In this document: positions 1 to 10,619 of the stretch, piece by piece | Numbering within the stretch: position 1 is the first letter of the stretch | Layout of the letters: each line of letters starts with the position of its first letter | Source of the DNA: Tipula vernalis | Taxonomy: Eukaryota; Arthropoda; Insecta; Diptera; Tipulidae | Length of the DNA stretch: 64,000 nucleotides | Direction: 5' to 3' | Assembly: GCA_958295665.1 (NCBI GenBank) | Contig: OY282558.1 | Span: 138,426,577-138,490,576, forward strand | Program-made: the position numbers and the translations under genes | The notes under the pieces: model-generated | Database searches by the model: none | Told to the model about the DNA's origin: nothing | The model's input: the letters and a program-made list of their open reading frames with translations, nothing else

Positions 1-1602
1 GTGCTCTTTGGTAAACCACATTTTTTGTTTTTTGGTCTGACGTTAACACAAACAAAGCGGATGGTTTCCCAACTCGTGAACACCCAACGTATAGCTGCCC
101 ATGTGAAAAACAATGATTTTCTAAATTTATCCCGCAAACACTAAGCGATTGGCCTTGCGACTTGTTAATTGTCATTGCGAACGCAAGGCGAACCGGAAAT
201 TGCAATCGTTTGTAGTCAAACGGAAGATCAGTCGGAATCATTAGTATTCGAGGAATACATACATTTTCACCTGCGTACTTTCCGTTAATAATGGTTGCCT
301 CAATCAAATTCGGCATAAGTCTTTTCACCGCAAGTCGAGTACCGTTGCAAAGTCGCGGTGGATTCAAATTACGCAATATCATAATAACTGAACCAACTTT
401 GAGTTGCAAGTTATGTGGTGGAAATCCTGGTAACTCCAGAGAGTTCAAAAACTCCGTTGGATAATTTACTACATCATCGGGATTTGTTATGGAATCAACG
501 GATTTGTATGTCACCAAATCGCCATCGATTTTTGATTGAATGGTGAAATTCAGTGCGTGTACATCATTATTCTTTGCGGCGAGAATTGCTCGTTGACTTA
601 ACCAAGCATAATTCTGATAATTCTCACTAATGTTTGGGAAAACATTTTCAATAAGAGCTAATTGAGAGTCTACAAATCGGCAAAAGTCGTTGGTAAGAGT
701 AATTAATCCAGTTGTCGCATCAACTGGGACTTTTCCATTTCCAACAGCTAACAATTGTTTGGAAAATTGTGCAGCACTTTGATCATTTTGAAGTTGAACT
801 CTCATATTAGTGGTTAGCGATAATGTTTTTACGTTATTCCACAAAGGTGATGCCTTCAGGCAAGCATTCAATTCATCTGCAGGCGTTCCACGGGGAATTA
901 TTGGCAACGTCTGCCTGAAATCGCCTGCCAACAATATCATCAAGCCGCCAAAGATGTTGTTATTTCGCCGAAGATCCTTCAGTGTGAAGTTAAGTGCTTC
1001 AAGTGATTTCTTATGTGCCATTGTGCACTCATCCCAAACAATGAGCTTGCATTGCATCAACAATTTTCCCATTGCACTGGATCGGGAAATATTGCATGTT
1101 GGAGTATCAATTGTGTTTAAATTGAGTGGCAACTTAAGCGCAGAATGTGCAGTACGACCGCCATCTAGAAGAGTCGCTGCAATTCCAGATGATGCTAACG
1201 CCAAAGCTATGTCACATCTTGATCGAATAGTGGCCAAAATCAATGAAATGACAAATGTTTTCCCTGTTCCTCCAGGTGCGTCCAGGAAGAATAGACCACC
1301 AGTATTATTGTCCACCGCTTGCATTATTGTTTCGTATACTTGTTTTTGCTGTTCATTCAGCAACGGCACATTATTTCGAACGAATTCCTGCAATGTATCA
1401 ACATTGTATTGCAGCTCTCGATTTAATTCTTGGTTGAATGCATCGTGCATCGATCGATTTGGCGCAATCATTCCTACTTCAATCAGTAGCTTGTTTGCAA
1501 TAGTCAAGCATTGATCCTCAATCAGAATCAATCCTTCATTGTAGATTTCATCGGTTATTTGCATGTCGGTTAGTTGCATATGTCGTCTTTGTATTTGTTC
1601 CA
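1..1602 (-). pseudogene. Helitron PIF1-like DNA helicase domain (C-terminal half of RepHel)
   Basis: The minus-strand frame is open from about 1602 to the window edge. It has the superfamily 1B helicase motifs in order: Walker A GGTGKT at about 1256-1273, Walker B-like VWDECTMAH, a GDFRQ motif, then near the left edge MTINKSQGQS and QLYVGCSRVG. The family unwinds DNA 5' to 3' and is fused to the Rep nuclease in Helitrons. The frame itself looks undamaged over more than 500 codons, but it is out of frame with the segment upstream, so a full RepHel protein cannot be made. No start codon is assigned, because this is the C-terminal part of a longer protein. The assignment is firm; only activity is doubtful. 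Confidence 0.92.
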
Positions 1603-1949
1603 TAACTGAATTGGTTGTGAAGGAAAACATGTGGTGATGATAATTGCGAACAGCATTCGTATTTGGTACGCATTTGATGAAACAACTGAATCCGCAAGTG
1701 TTAAATCCCAATGAGAATCGTTCTCCAGCAAACCCAATAGTTGACATGCTTCTCGATATGTTTGGCATTGGTGGCCATTCACGATTTTGGTCCACGTACA
1801 TTTACCAACAGCAGTCGCAAATAAAAACATTCATCATTTCTAGGATGAATAGTATACATGCGACCTAGCGCATCAGTGGAAAACACCTGTAGCCAATCTG
1901 GAACTGGGGTTCCTTGTTTGCGACGTTGGAATTTCTTTGTTGATTGATT
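1570..1949 (-). pseudogene. Helitron linker between Rep and helicase, frameshifted
   Basis: Immediately after the Rep stop codon the same frame continues with recognisable Helitron sequence (KKFQRRKQGTPVP, then ECFYLRLLLVNVRGP) to about 1790. The match then jumps to another frame (QTYREACQLLGLLENDSHWD, then FAIIITTCFPSQPIQLWNKY) that stops at 1570. Both pieces are standard parts of the region joining Rep to helicase in animal Helitrons. This fixes at least one nonsense change and two frameshifts between the two catalytic domains. Confidence 0.85.
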
Positions 1950-3271
1950 TCAAGTGTAATACTTGGGCATTTCAACGTACATCAGCGTTGCTGCGAATGG
2001 ATCTGCTTCACACATTGCAAAGAAGCTTGTCAATGTTGTCGATGGTGGTCTCTCAGCTCGTTGTGCCGCATTAGCCTCAGTGAAGTAAACTCTTTGTCCA
2101 TTTTCCAAATGCACTGCTAAATGTACAACTGTGGGATATCTTTCATGAATTTTAAATGAAAATAATCGCCACAGTGCTTCATTAGTACTGACGTATCTGC
2201 CCATTTGGAAGTTCCTGATTTCGTCATTCGCATTTTCCGACGCAATACCAAACACAGCCATGTCGCTGCCTTTTGTGACGTACTTGCACAAATATTTGAC
2301 TGATTTGGCCGAATGACAACTCTCAACGTTCGCATGTGTTTTGAAAATTCGTGATAGCAGCGGGCAATATGGTACAATGAATTCATTTCCGATCTCAATC
2401 TCTTGATTTTGAACTTTAACTTTGATAGTTCGACCATTATCTTCTTTTGAACACCGACGATAAACTGGATATCCATCGTTCCCTGTGACTGTTTCAGCAA
2501 CTAACGGTCGCGGATATCGTTTTGTGCACTTTCCATCAACCATGCAAGGCGATAATGGATTTAATGCACCGCACGGTCCATGCAGCATCTGTGTCGTCAC
2601 AATGTCGTGTAGATGGGGATCAGTGACTGGATCAGGAATTTCAGCTGATATAATGTCATCCACTTCATTTGAATGTAATTTGTTCAGCAACCAAATTAGG
2701 ATATGAGCATGCGGTAGTCCACGCTTCTGCCATTCCACCGAGTACATATAACATCGTGTGTCACCAAAAACTCGATACTTAGTAAGCACATCCATCATAA
2801 CCTTGAGTTTTTGCTGAAATACTCTGGCGATTATGTCATGGCGATCTAGCGGTTTATGGCCCGGGTCCAACTCACGTTCAATTTCCGTCCACTTCGGATT
2901 GCATGTGAACGTAATAAATAAATCCGGAGTTCCATAATTTCGCACGTACGTCATGGCGTCTTGACCGTATTCGTGCATGTGGCGTGGGCTTCCGATATAA
3001 GATGATGGGAGAATCGTCAGGCGTCCAATATTCTGAACATTACCATCTGAATGAATAGCATCACGCAAGTGTATATAGTCCTCAGATCGTAGCTTTGCCT
3101 GATTGAATCGGATGAACGCTAAACGTTCGGTCTCGACTTTGACATATATGTCGACAGCGAATTGCTGGAATAGCCGACGGCACTTCAGAATGACATTCTC
3201 CTCATGTGTACGAATCATCATACGATACGCATAGTAATTCATAGCGCTTAGATTTTTGTTCGTTGATACGC
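1950..3271 (-). pseudogene. Helitron Rep (HUH/Y2 endonuclease) domain, second exon
   Basis: About 440 residues of the Helitron_like_N/Rep region. Visible family landmarks are LFITFTCNPKW, the metal-binding HUH motif GLPHAHILIWL (about 2695-2720) and the two-tyrosine motif KYLCKYVTKG (about 2276-2304). The two tyrosines are the residues that nick and join DNA in this family. The exon begins after an AG at 3272-3273. The first residues of the raw open frame (up to 3320) are intron translation and should not be counted. It ends at a TGA at 1950 just after MPKYYT. The catalytic residues themselves look intact. Confidence 0.9.
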
Positions 3272-3343
3272 CTGAAAATGCAAAATTAAATGGATTGTTA
3301 ATGGAAACAAATAATAGCAATAATTAGTGTGTGAATATTATAC
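3272..3343 (-). other. Predicted 72-nt spliceosomal intron inside Helitron Rep
   Basis: Read on the minus strand, exon sequence ending CCAATTACAG is followed by GTATAAT, then an AT-rich stretch ending TTTTGCATTTTCAG, then the exon GCGTATCAACG. Removing these 72 bases joins DPITG to VSTNKN in frame (phase 1). That is the order expected in Helitron proteins, where a DPITG-like segment precedes the Rep core. Without splicing, the upstream frame runs into a stop after ITGIIFTH. Splicing has not been tested; the prediction rests on the GT/AG borders, a short pyrimidine-rich end and restored reading. Confidence 0.75.
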
Positions 3344-3686
3344 CTGTAATTGGATCGACCATCTTCAACGTGATGTCGTATCCGTCTTGCCCTTGCCAAT
3401 AAATGATTGGATATTGTAACGCATCGTACAAACGATGTGTCTCGTTTACACGATGCATGATATTGCTTCTTCGCTGAACGACAATGTCTCGTGATGTAGT
3501 TGGATCGCCAACAATAATTGCAGCAACATCATCAACGGTGGGCGCATTGAATCTTCGCACATGTTCACCTTTTGGGGTACGATCCGCTCTTATGACAAAT
3601 TTGTGCGTATCCGTAGCGTGAAAAAATGCTTGCAACTGTTCAATAATTCGTCTCTTTAACTGTTGTGTTCCCTGTATATTGCACAT
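3344..3686 (-). pseudogene. Helitron Rep N-terminal exon
   Basis: About 114 residues with Helitron landmarks: HKFVIRADRTPKGEHVRRFNAPT-like text, then DVAAIIVGD, RDIVVQRR, and RLYDALQYPIIYWQGQDGYD. It joins to the second exon at DPITG. The ATG at 3684-3686 may not be the real start: relatives have a few hundred more residues upstream, and the DNA beyond 3690 shows none of that. An AG just upstream of GGAACACAAC could be another splice acceptor, but no upstream exon is visible. I treat the element as truncated here. Confidence 0.8.
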
Positions 3687-3690
3687 AGAA

Positions 3691-4241
3691 GGGCATAGAA
3701 GAGATTGATATTTTAAGGTACCAGAGAGATCGCTGTTTCTTGCAAAACATATTTTGAAGGAAATCAGCCAAGAATCATCATGTGAAAACCGAAAAACTCT
3801 ATTGACTTGGTTGGCTCGCTTCTGAAATAATTTTAACTATAATGTGTTTTCAAGGACTTTGGATCTTAGAAGATGCACAGAGAGAAATGAAATAGATTAG
3901 TCATCTAAGTACAATTAGATAAAAATAAAACTCGTTATTATTTATGTGGTAGATGACTTATATAATTTGCATTTAGCTAATTCTACATTACGACAAATTG
4001 CAATCGAATAGAAAATTCAGCTAAGAATTTTCTTCGTTTTCTCTCTTTGTGTTTTTTGTATTCATTCAACAACTATAGTGTTCTTGATAAAACACGAACT
4101 ATACAAACACAACAACAATTTTAGTGTATTCGACTCAAATAGGATTCTTATACTTCGTATAATCGAGTGAGTTTGCGTCGAATAGGAAACCGCCATATAT
4201 AATCCATATAAGAAGAATGTTTCTATGAAATAGACACAACA
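3691..4241. other. AT-rich interval, no gene seen
   Basis: No Helitron N-terminus, transposon terminus or reading frame could be recognised. It separates the minus-strand Helitron from the plus-strand transposase relic and probably contains the ends of one or both. Confidence 0.5.
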
Positions 4242-5527
4242 ATGATCTTCTTGGAGCGAAATCTGGTTGCTTGGGGCGAAACTTTCCCTCTTTTAGCACT
4301 AGATGCACTGTCAAAGTTAGAAAATATTTTCGTTTGTTGTCTTAACAAAAGTAGAAGTCTAAATTTTGGCACTGAGCAAAACTATGGTCCACTTTCTAAT
4401 GTTTTGAAAGATTTAGAAGAAAACGGTATTGAAATAATAATAGACGGAATGAAACATACAATATTTCTCATATTAGGTGCTATCATAGGTGATAATCTAG
4501 GGCTCAACACAGTTCTTGGATATACTACAAAATTTGCAGCAAATTATTGTTGTATAGGATATCTAAATGTCCCAAAGAAGTTATGAAAGTTCAAACTGTA
4601 GAAGATAAGCATTTATTTAGAACAAGTTACTGATAAGATTTGTTAGAAGGAGATACGTCTAGAACTGGTATTAGTGAATGTTGCTTATTTAACAAAATTA
4701 GTTCTTTTAAAATGGCTTATAATTTTTCGGTTGATATAATACATGACGAACGTTCAAAGGTATTTGTCATTGAATTGAGTCTCATTCTAAAATTTTTTAT
4801 TTTGGATAAAGCAGAATTTCAGTTTAACGATTTCAAATACCAGAATTAAAAATTTCCCATATCATGTATCAGATAAGTCCCACATCGCATCCTAAATTTC
4901 TTTAAACCATATAAATAACGGAAAACTGAAAATGTCTCCTTCCGTCAGCTTTCTGCATCATTTGTCTTTATTAATTGGAGAGTTAGTACCAGAAACTGAC
5001 GAGGTTTGGAAATTTTTGATTAAATTATATAATTTGGTACACATGTGCCTTTTGCCATCATACGATAATGAACAAATCGACAAATTAGAAAACTCCATTA
5101 AAATTCATCATGCCACCTACAAACAGCTCTTTGGTGTTGATTTCATACGAAAACATAATTTCAACCTCCATTATCCATAAGTTATAAAAAATCTCTGCCC
5201 TATTAAAGGTTTATGGGTAATGCGAAATGAAGCCAAACATAAACAATTAAAATCATATGCTAATGTATGTTGCTCCAGACTGAATACTCTTTTGAGTATT
5301 GTTATTAAATTGAAATTCCATACAGCTCGCCACATATTTTTGAAACGGAATGTCAATAGAGGAGCTCCAGTTTCGAAACATAATAATGACCACTTAAATG
5401 TACAATATGCAGATTATGAAATAAGAAGTCATTCTTTTGATATTTCTACCTCGGATTTCGATTGCCTAGAATTTAAACTGCCACTCCAGATCGATCACTC
5501 TCGGTTTATTATTTCTTTAGCCGCTTA
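4242..5527 (+). pseudogene. Decayed cut-and-paste transposase-like gene, family not named
   Basis: Four open pieces (4242-4586, 4640-4849, 4932-5180, 5220-5527) read as one protein interrupted by frame changes near 4590 and 4860 and a TAA at 5178-5180. Landmarks in order: AIIGDNLGLNTVLGYT, followed by a cysteine-containing strand; MSPSVSFLHHLSLLIGELVP with DEVWKF; then HNFNLHYP and, after the stop, MRNEAKHKQLK. I recall the GDNLGL / HHFxxHYP / EAKHK pattern from a widespread group of insect proteins that look transposase-derived, perhaps distantly related to CACTA-type (CMC) transposases. That placement is inference. Terminal inverted repeats were not identified. The gene is dead in its present form. 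Confidence 0.6.
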
Positions 5528-7059
5528 GGCCGTAGCAAAAATAGTTTTCAATTTCCCGTTCTCTTCCAATTTTTATTCTTCATGCGGTTATTCAAGCATG
5601 GGAATATGTCTGAAAAACCCCACGCCGCACCGTGAGCTCTAGCCAGCTACTATACCGCATCAGACCTCTATTCTCATGTCTGTTACCGGAATCCCTGTTG
5701 GGATTTCGTTACATGTTCATAAAAATCAAGAAGAAATGGTTGACACTAACTTTCTTCCTAGAAAAATACATATTCACGACTGAAAACCATTTCTCTCATT
5801 AGAAGCACCTTTGTGTTTAGAAAAGGAATCAATGGATATTTGAGCCAAACCAGTCGGCCTTTATAATGAATTATAGTTCGCTCGACTTATAGTTTCTCAT
5901 TTACCGGATCACTTTGATCACCGGTAAACGGTAAATAAAAATTGAATTTACCGGTAAACCAGATGGTGTTTTTTTTGTTTGTTCTCTGTGAGGTTCTCCT
6001 GATTTTGAAAATTTTCATCGCTTCCCGATTTCTTATCCCCTTGTCTCGGTGATTGGGTGTTTCAAAACAGACAAGTCGTATATGTATTTGATTGTTCGAT
6101 GCTACTCGACAATTCTGGAACCTATTCGAAGAATATGATTTTTGAATATTTACGAAATTTTCCATTACTACTGGCGGGTTCCAACTTCTAATCTAATTTG
6201 AATTTTGCATATCGTTTTGTTGAGCTTAGCCACAACTTGTTTAGTAGTATTTTGCATAGTAGTATTAGTAACATTAAGCTCCTTGAGAAATAATTCGATA
6301 ATTTCACGAATTTTCGGAATTTTTCGAAATGTTCGCGATTAATCGAGATTCATATAATAGGTTCAGGTAATTTTAATTTTACATGGCGGTGATTAGTAAG
6401 AGAAGAGTTCTTTCGAGTTTACATAGTTACGGATAATGCGATATTTGACAACTTTCTAGAATATTAAGATATTTTGAAACTTCGACATTTTTGAGATTAT
6501 TTCTTTGATTTTTGAGTTTACGGTGAAAAATTGTGTTTAATAAAATTAAAATTTTGATTAATTTTAATGAATGGTAAAGGTTTTTACTGCTAAGGAAACT
6601 ATTTTCACTGTACTAGTTGCGATTTTTTCTCGGACACTAACAGTCTGCAGGGTCTTGAATGTTTTTTAATATCCTCAAAATTCATAAGAATTATATACTA
6701 GTAAAGATTAAAATTAGTGCAATTTCTTAAATCCTTACGCCACTGTAGAAAGCACAAAACTAGACTGAAGGTTCTCAATTCTGTTGGCGTAACTATAATA
6801 ACACCGGTACACAAAAAAAAAAAAAAAAAAGAACCCACGGTCTGATGTCAATTTTGCGTCAATGCTGGGGAGTATTTTTAACCGCAAAATAGGATTCCAT
6901 AGTTCAATTTTACTTCTGACTCTTCATTATGCCAAAAAAACACGTGTCAAGAGTAAATAAACGTGTGGCTGCACCCAGGGCACCGGAGTTGTCCCACTAT
7001 CCGGCTAATTCCTTGGGTTATGGCTTTCATGCCGTCATGGCAACCACACATAAAAATCT
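5528..7059. other. Non-coding interval with a poly(A) tract and a GC-richer segment
   Basis: No protein-coding similarity recognised. Notable pieces are repeated short ACCGGTAAA-type words around 5900-5965, a run of 18 or so A near 6812, and a GC-richer segment at 6960-7040 that looks like transposon non-coding sequence but could not be assigned. Short open frames here carry no motifs. Confidence 0.5.
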
Positions 7060-7230
7060 GGGAAAGCGAGCCCGCTAGTGTCGTCGTCTAAGACTATATC
7101 TGACTCGACTAAAAATATATACCACGAATGTTTCGGAAGAGAGATCCTTGAGGGAAATATGTGGACTTCAAATATTATATGCAATGCATGTTCAACTATG
7201 CTAAAGCGGCGGAAGAATACTAAAAGTAAC

Positions 7231-8050
7231 TCAAATGGTGTATCTGTATGATAATAGACAGGTAGCTGATTGAATGGTAGCGGCGATCCAATTCGGACCT
7301 CTTTCATAATTCCTGCACCAGACCCGGTCACTCTCTTTAAATAATCTCGGTGGTTTATCGTTTTTGGACGATGCTTGTTTTTGAGCTCCTATAGAATAAG
7401 GATGAATTTTATCAAAATATGTTTTAACTTGCCGATTATATAGTAGTTCAGATGGAGATCGTCCTGTAATAGGCAATGGCGTGATGTGTTGGCTGATCAG
7501 GAACTGAGACAGGTTCAATTGGACATCGGCATAGTTTGTTAATTTTTTCAGGAAGTTTTTAGCGGTTTGCACCATTCTTTCCGCTTGTCAGTTCGATGAT
7601 GGGTGGAATGGGGCTACACGAATATGGCTGGTCTGATTCGATTCACAAAAATCACGGAACTCTTCAGATGAGAATGCCGTTCCAATATCCGATATGATGT
7701 TTTCTGGCAAACCATGAGTGGCAAAAAGAGATCAAAGGTGCCGAATGCTACATCGGGATGACGTAGATTTGACGATGAACAATCGATGATGAAAAATCGA
7801 TGTGAAGATGGGACCACGGTCGTTGTGTTGTTTCCCAATAATTAACACCTGCATATTCATTCTCCGGTTGGTTCTCTTGGCAAGGTTGACATGCCCTGAC
7901 CTTTTGTTCGCAATCGGCGTCAAAGCTTGGCCACCAAACATAGCTACGGGCCAAAACTTTCATGCGAACAATTCCAGGATGTCCGCAATGTAGTGCGTAT
8001 AGAATTGTCGCTTGGCCATCAGGTAGAATAATTGTATGATTTCCCCGCAA
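7231..8050 (-). pseudogene. Gypsy 1 integrase fragments
   Basis: The upstream part (8050 to about 7830) carries the HHCC zinc-binding region: LHCGHPGIVRMKVLARSYVW, then CQPCQENQP, followed by WSHLHIDF, which holds the first catalytic aspartate. The part at 7575-7231 is the C-terminal region: LISQHITPLPITGRSPSELL and RNYERGPNWIAATI. The central catalytic core between about 7830 and 7600 is scrambled by frame changes; a segment reading FCESNQTSHIR-like with FHPSSN suggests where it was. Integrases of this family insert the cDNA copy into the genome; this one is broken. Confidence 0.8.
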
Positions 8051-8179
8051 TAAACATCCTCGGATGCACGAGATTTAATTTCGGCGATTTTTTGCAGGAA
8101 GCTACTCCGGCCACTACCTTAACGCCCAGCTGAGAACTTTCTGGTAAAGAGAGTTATTTGACGTCATTTTCACGATAGA

Positions 8180-8600
8180 CTCGGCGTCGAGTACCGGTTT
8201 TGCTATAGTTTTGCTATAGTATTTTTGATGTAATCATAGGCACTCAGAAATATTATACGGCGTAGCATTGTAGTTGAGATGATCTTCGGAGTTTGTTTGT
8301 CTGGATTAAATATTCCTAAGAGTAGTCTGTGATCGGTGACAACGGTGAAATGTCGACCAAATAAAATTTCGAGAAATTTTTAAACCCCTTCTACGATGGC
8401 GACAGATTCTCGATCGATCTGTGTGTAGTTTAGCTGAGCTTATGACAGTGTTTTCGAATAAAACGATATCGGTTTCTCAGCTCCGTCGGTCATACGGTGA
8501 CAGAGTAGGACACCCAGATCACACGGCGAGGCATCACAGACTAACGAGAGAGGTAGTTTCTCGTTATAGTGTATCAGAACTTGGTAGGACGATACCTTTG
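8180..8600 (-). pseudogene. Gypsy 1 RNase H domain
   Basis: Minus-strand translation gives LVCDASPCDLGVLL, then KPISFYSKTLS, QIDRESVAIVEGV and HFTVVTDHRLLLGIF. These are the catalytic D, E and D regions of the RNase H domain in Ty3/Gypsy Pol. Stop codons follow KTLS and EGV. It lies directly between the RT piece and the integrase zinc finger, as expected. Confidence 0.75.
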
Positions 8601-8692
8601 GTCCATTCCCTCTTTTGGTTTTGATCTAGAAGACGATGCAATGGTTCGACCACAAAAAGAAAAGTGAAAAGTGTGGTAAAAATTCAGGAAGC

Positions 8693-9139
8693 TCAAGAAC
8701 GCTTGTAATGTTTTTTTGTCAATCGGTGGTGATGCATTTGTAATGGCGTGTACCTTTCCGTGGTTGGATGAATTCTAAGTCCGTCGATTGTGTAACCAAG
8801 AAAATTGATGGTTGGTACTCCAAATTTACATTTTGTTAGCTTAAGACGAAGGCCATTCTTGTCAATTCTGGATAAAATTTCGGTTAATCGCTCAGCCAGT
8901 TGAATTTTGTCGCGCGCTGTGACGACGATATCATCGAAGTACGAAATAACACCTTCAATACCTCTGAGCAATCCTTCGATGAAATTTTGGAATATGCCAG
9001 GAGCAGATGAGATTGCGATTTGTAATTTGGTAACTCGGAAAGCTTGCTTGTGGGTCCTTATCGTCTGGAGCATAGATTGCTGATCAACAGATAATTTTTG
9101 ATACGTACATCGAAACCGATCCCTAACGGTGAAAACCAT
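8693..9139 (-). pseudogene. Gypsy 1 reverse transcriptase fragment
   Basis: About 148 residues. KQAFRVTKLQIAISSAPGIFQ corresponds to the fingers/palm segment that selects partners (usually RLPFGxxSAPxxFQ). VISYFDDIVVTA holds the catalytic FDD box, the Gypsy equivalent of YVDD, and is followed by LRLKLTKCKFGVPTINFLGY. The catalytic aspartates are present, but the upstream RT motifs are missing or out of frame. The first residues before the KQAFR segment look frameshifted. Confidence 0.8.
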
Positions 9140-9287
9140 TTACAACCCAACACGTTGGATCGCGTGCCTCCCACAATAACAGTCGGCAGATTCTGGATGG
9201 TTTGGCCATTGTACGTCACGTTTACATCGATAATCACGACAATTGGAATGAAAAAAATCCATTAAATTCAATTCACATTTTGAAATC

Positions 9288-9722
9288 TCAAATATTGAAC
9301 GATATGATCGTGTAGTTTGACCCTGAATCGACTTCGAAACCACATGGCTTATCGTTGATGATAATGGTTGTCCTCTTTTTCCAATCAACCAATGGCAACA
9401 TTTGGTTATCTCTCGATTTCGATTGGTTACGATTGTGCTTATTGCCTTTTGTTGATCGGTGTTGTTTTAGCAGAAGATCGACATACACTTTGGATGTGAC
9501 CTGTTTTACCGCAAGAATTGCATGCGGCATTTAAATGCGGCCTTGACGAACGAGCATGTGATGCACTACATCGATTACAAGGTTGAATTGTAGATTGTGG
9601 TCGATTCTGTTACTTTTGTAGGAATGGCGGTCTCGAAATTTGCTGAGCTTTAGCAGCAACATACGAGGCAAACAATTCCTCCGGTAATTGGTTCCGTTTA
9701 AAAAATTTGAAGAACGCCGCAA
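9288..9722 (-). pseudogene. Gypsy 1 gag C-terminus and aspartic protease fragment
   Basis: Two overlapping-frame pieces. The one at 9288-9530 contains RTTIIINDKPCGFEVDSGSNYTI, where DSGS is the aspartic protease active-site motif. Just upstream, minus-strand text around 9500-9600 contains scattered cysteines (CNACGKTGHIQSVC-like across a frame change), consistent with a decayed zinc knuckle. The remaining piece up to 9722 is the poorly conserved end of gag. Confidence 0.65.
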
Positions 9723-9723
9723 T

Positions 9724-10065
9724 TTAAAATGGTTTGGGAGAAAAATGATTTTCTAGATTATCTTTAATTTCTTCTAGGGTAACAGTACTTACCTCTTTAG
9801 GTGATGCCAATGAGAAGAGATGATCAAAGAGTTGCGGTCCACAAACTGTGAGGAAAATCGCACGTTTCCGTGACTCTGCTTCGATTTCATTGGCTTGCAA
9901 GTATAAATCAAAACGTGCAGAATAACTCGCCCATTTTTCCGGTTTAACGATATCGAACGGTTCAATACAACTGGTTGTTATGAACATTATGTTTTTTATC
10001 ACCTTCGGTACAACTGCAGGATTCCCGTTAACTAGAGTAGCAACTGACGATTGTGCTTGTTGCAA
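9724..10065 (-). pseudogene. Gypsy 1 gag fragment
   Basis: About 113 residues: IEPFDIVKPEKWASYSARFDLYLQANEIE, then RAIFLTVCGPQLFDHLFSLASPK and ITLEEIKDNLENHFSPKP-like text. This is the typical start of an insect Ty3/Gypsy gag (a FD...W..Y..RF..Y...N motif followed by the L..F.P.P signature). It is the 5'-most recognisable coding part of this element. Confidence 0.7.
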
Positions 10066-10619
10066 GAATACTTGCGGTAGTTGAGGTGAAATACATAGTT
10101 AGTGTTCCACTTTCCGTTTTAAAATTTTTGTTTTCTCCGTCCTTGTTGATCATCCAACAATTGATTAAATTTATGAGCGCGAATTAATATTATTTTGTCA
10201 ATAAATACATGACAAACACTTTATTTGAACGCTCGTAACAGGTCAATGAACAAAAAGTTAATGAAACGCAACAAACTGTAACTCAATCTTGAGCAGACAA
10301 ACTCAAACTGCAGCAAGGTCAGGGGAACTCGTTTCTGCTAAAATTTCTTAGTGTTTCACTTTCCTATTGCCAGTAACTTTGTTTCAGTCACACAAGCTGC
10401 GAATTTGTCTTATATGTATTCTATTTGTAACTTGTACTCTCTAAATTTCAGTTAGCTTATCATAGTTCAAGTGTAAGTTTTGCGTCTCGGTTTGAGTAAC
10501 AGTTTGATTGTCTGAGTTTTAGTGTAAGCTGTGCGTCAGAGTGTTAGTATGAATTTCTTTGTCTGACTTTCTAACAATGGTTTTGCCAAAAGCCATTAGT
10601 AACCAAAATAGAAAGGCAA
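10066..10619. other. Non-coding interval, possibly 5' LTR remains of Gypsy 1
   Basis: This is the position where the 5' LTR of the leftward Gypsy element should lie. I could not match it to any sequence near 6800-7060, and I saw no clear primer-binding site. Nothing else is recognised. Confidence 0.35.

Larger units (their letters stand above)
1..3690 (-). mobile_element. Helitron A, autonomous type but decayed, truncated by the left window edge
   Basis: Rolling-circle transposon remnant read leftwards. Rep (HUH endonuclease) sequence at 1950-3686 is followed by a PIF1-type helicase at 1-1602, which is the normal RepHel order. The coding sequence is disrupted: a stop at 1950-1952 sits where relatives normally have a tryptophan after a YYT motif, and the reading frame changes near 1790 and near 1590. 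The helicase frame is still open at base 1 and appears to be within a few codons of its natural end. I could not locate the Helitron termini (5' TC, 3' hairpin plus CTRR). The N-terminal part upstream of 3686 is not recognisable. Confidence 0.9.
7060..10065 (-). mobile_element. Decayed Ty3/Gypsy LTR retrotransposon 1
   Basis: Read leftwards, the pieces come in the Ty3/Gypsy order gag, zinc knuckle/protease, reverse transcriptase, RNase H, integrase. Each domain is recognisable but sits in several frames, with stops between. No matching LTR pair or primer-binding site was found by eye in the flanks (6800-7060 and 10066-10560), so the limits are those of the coding homology. The element cannot encode its own proteins. 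Confidence 0.85.

Noticed and set aside
810..1514. 234-codon plus-strand open frame
   Set aside because: Lies antisense to the Helitron helicase, which has clear motifs on the minus strand.
5887..6165. 92-codon minus-strand frame
   Set aside because: No motif, no homologous pattern and no supporting context.
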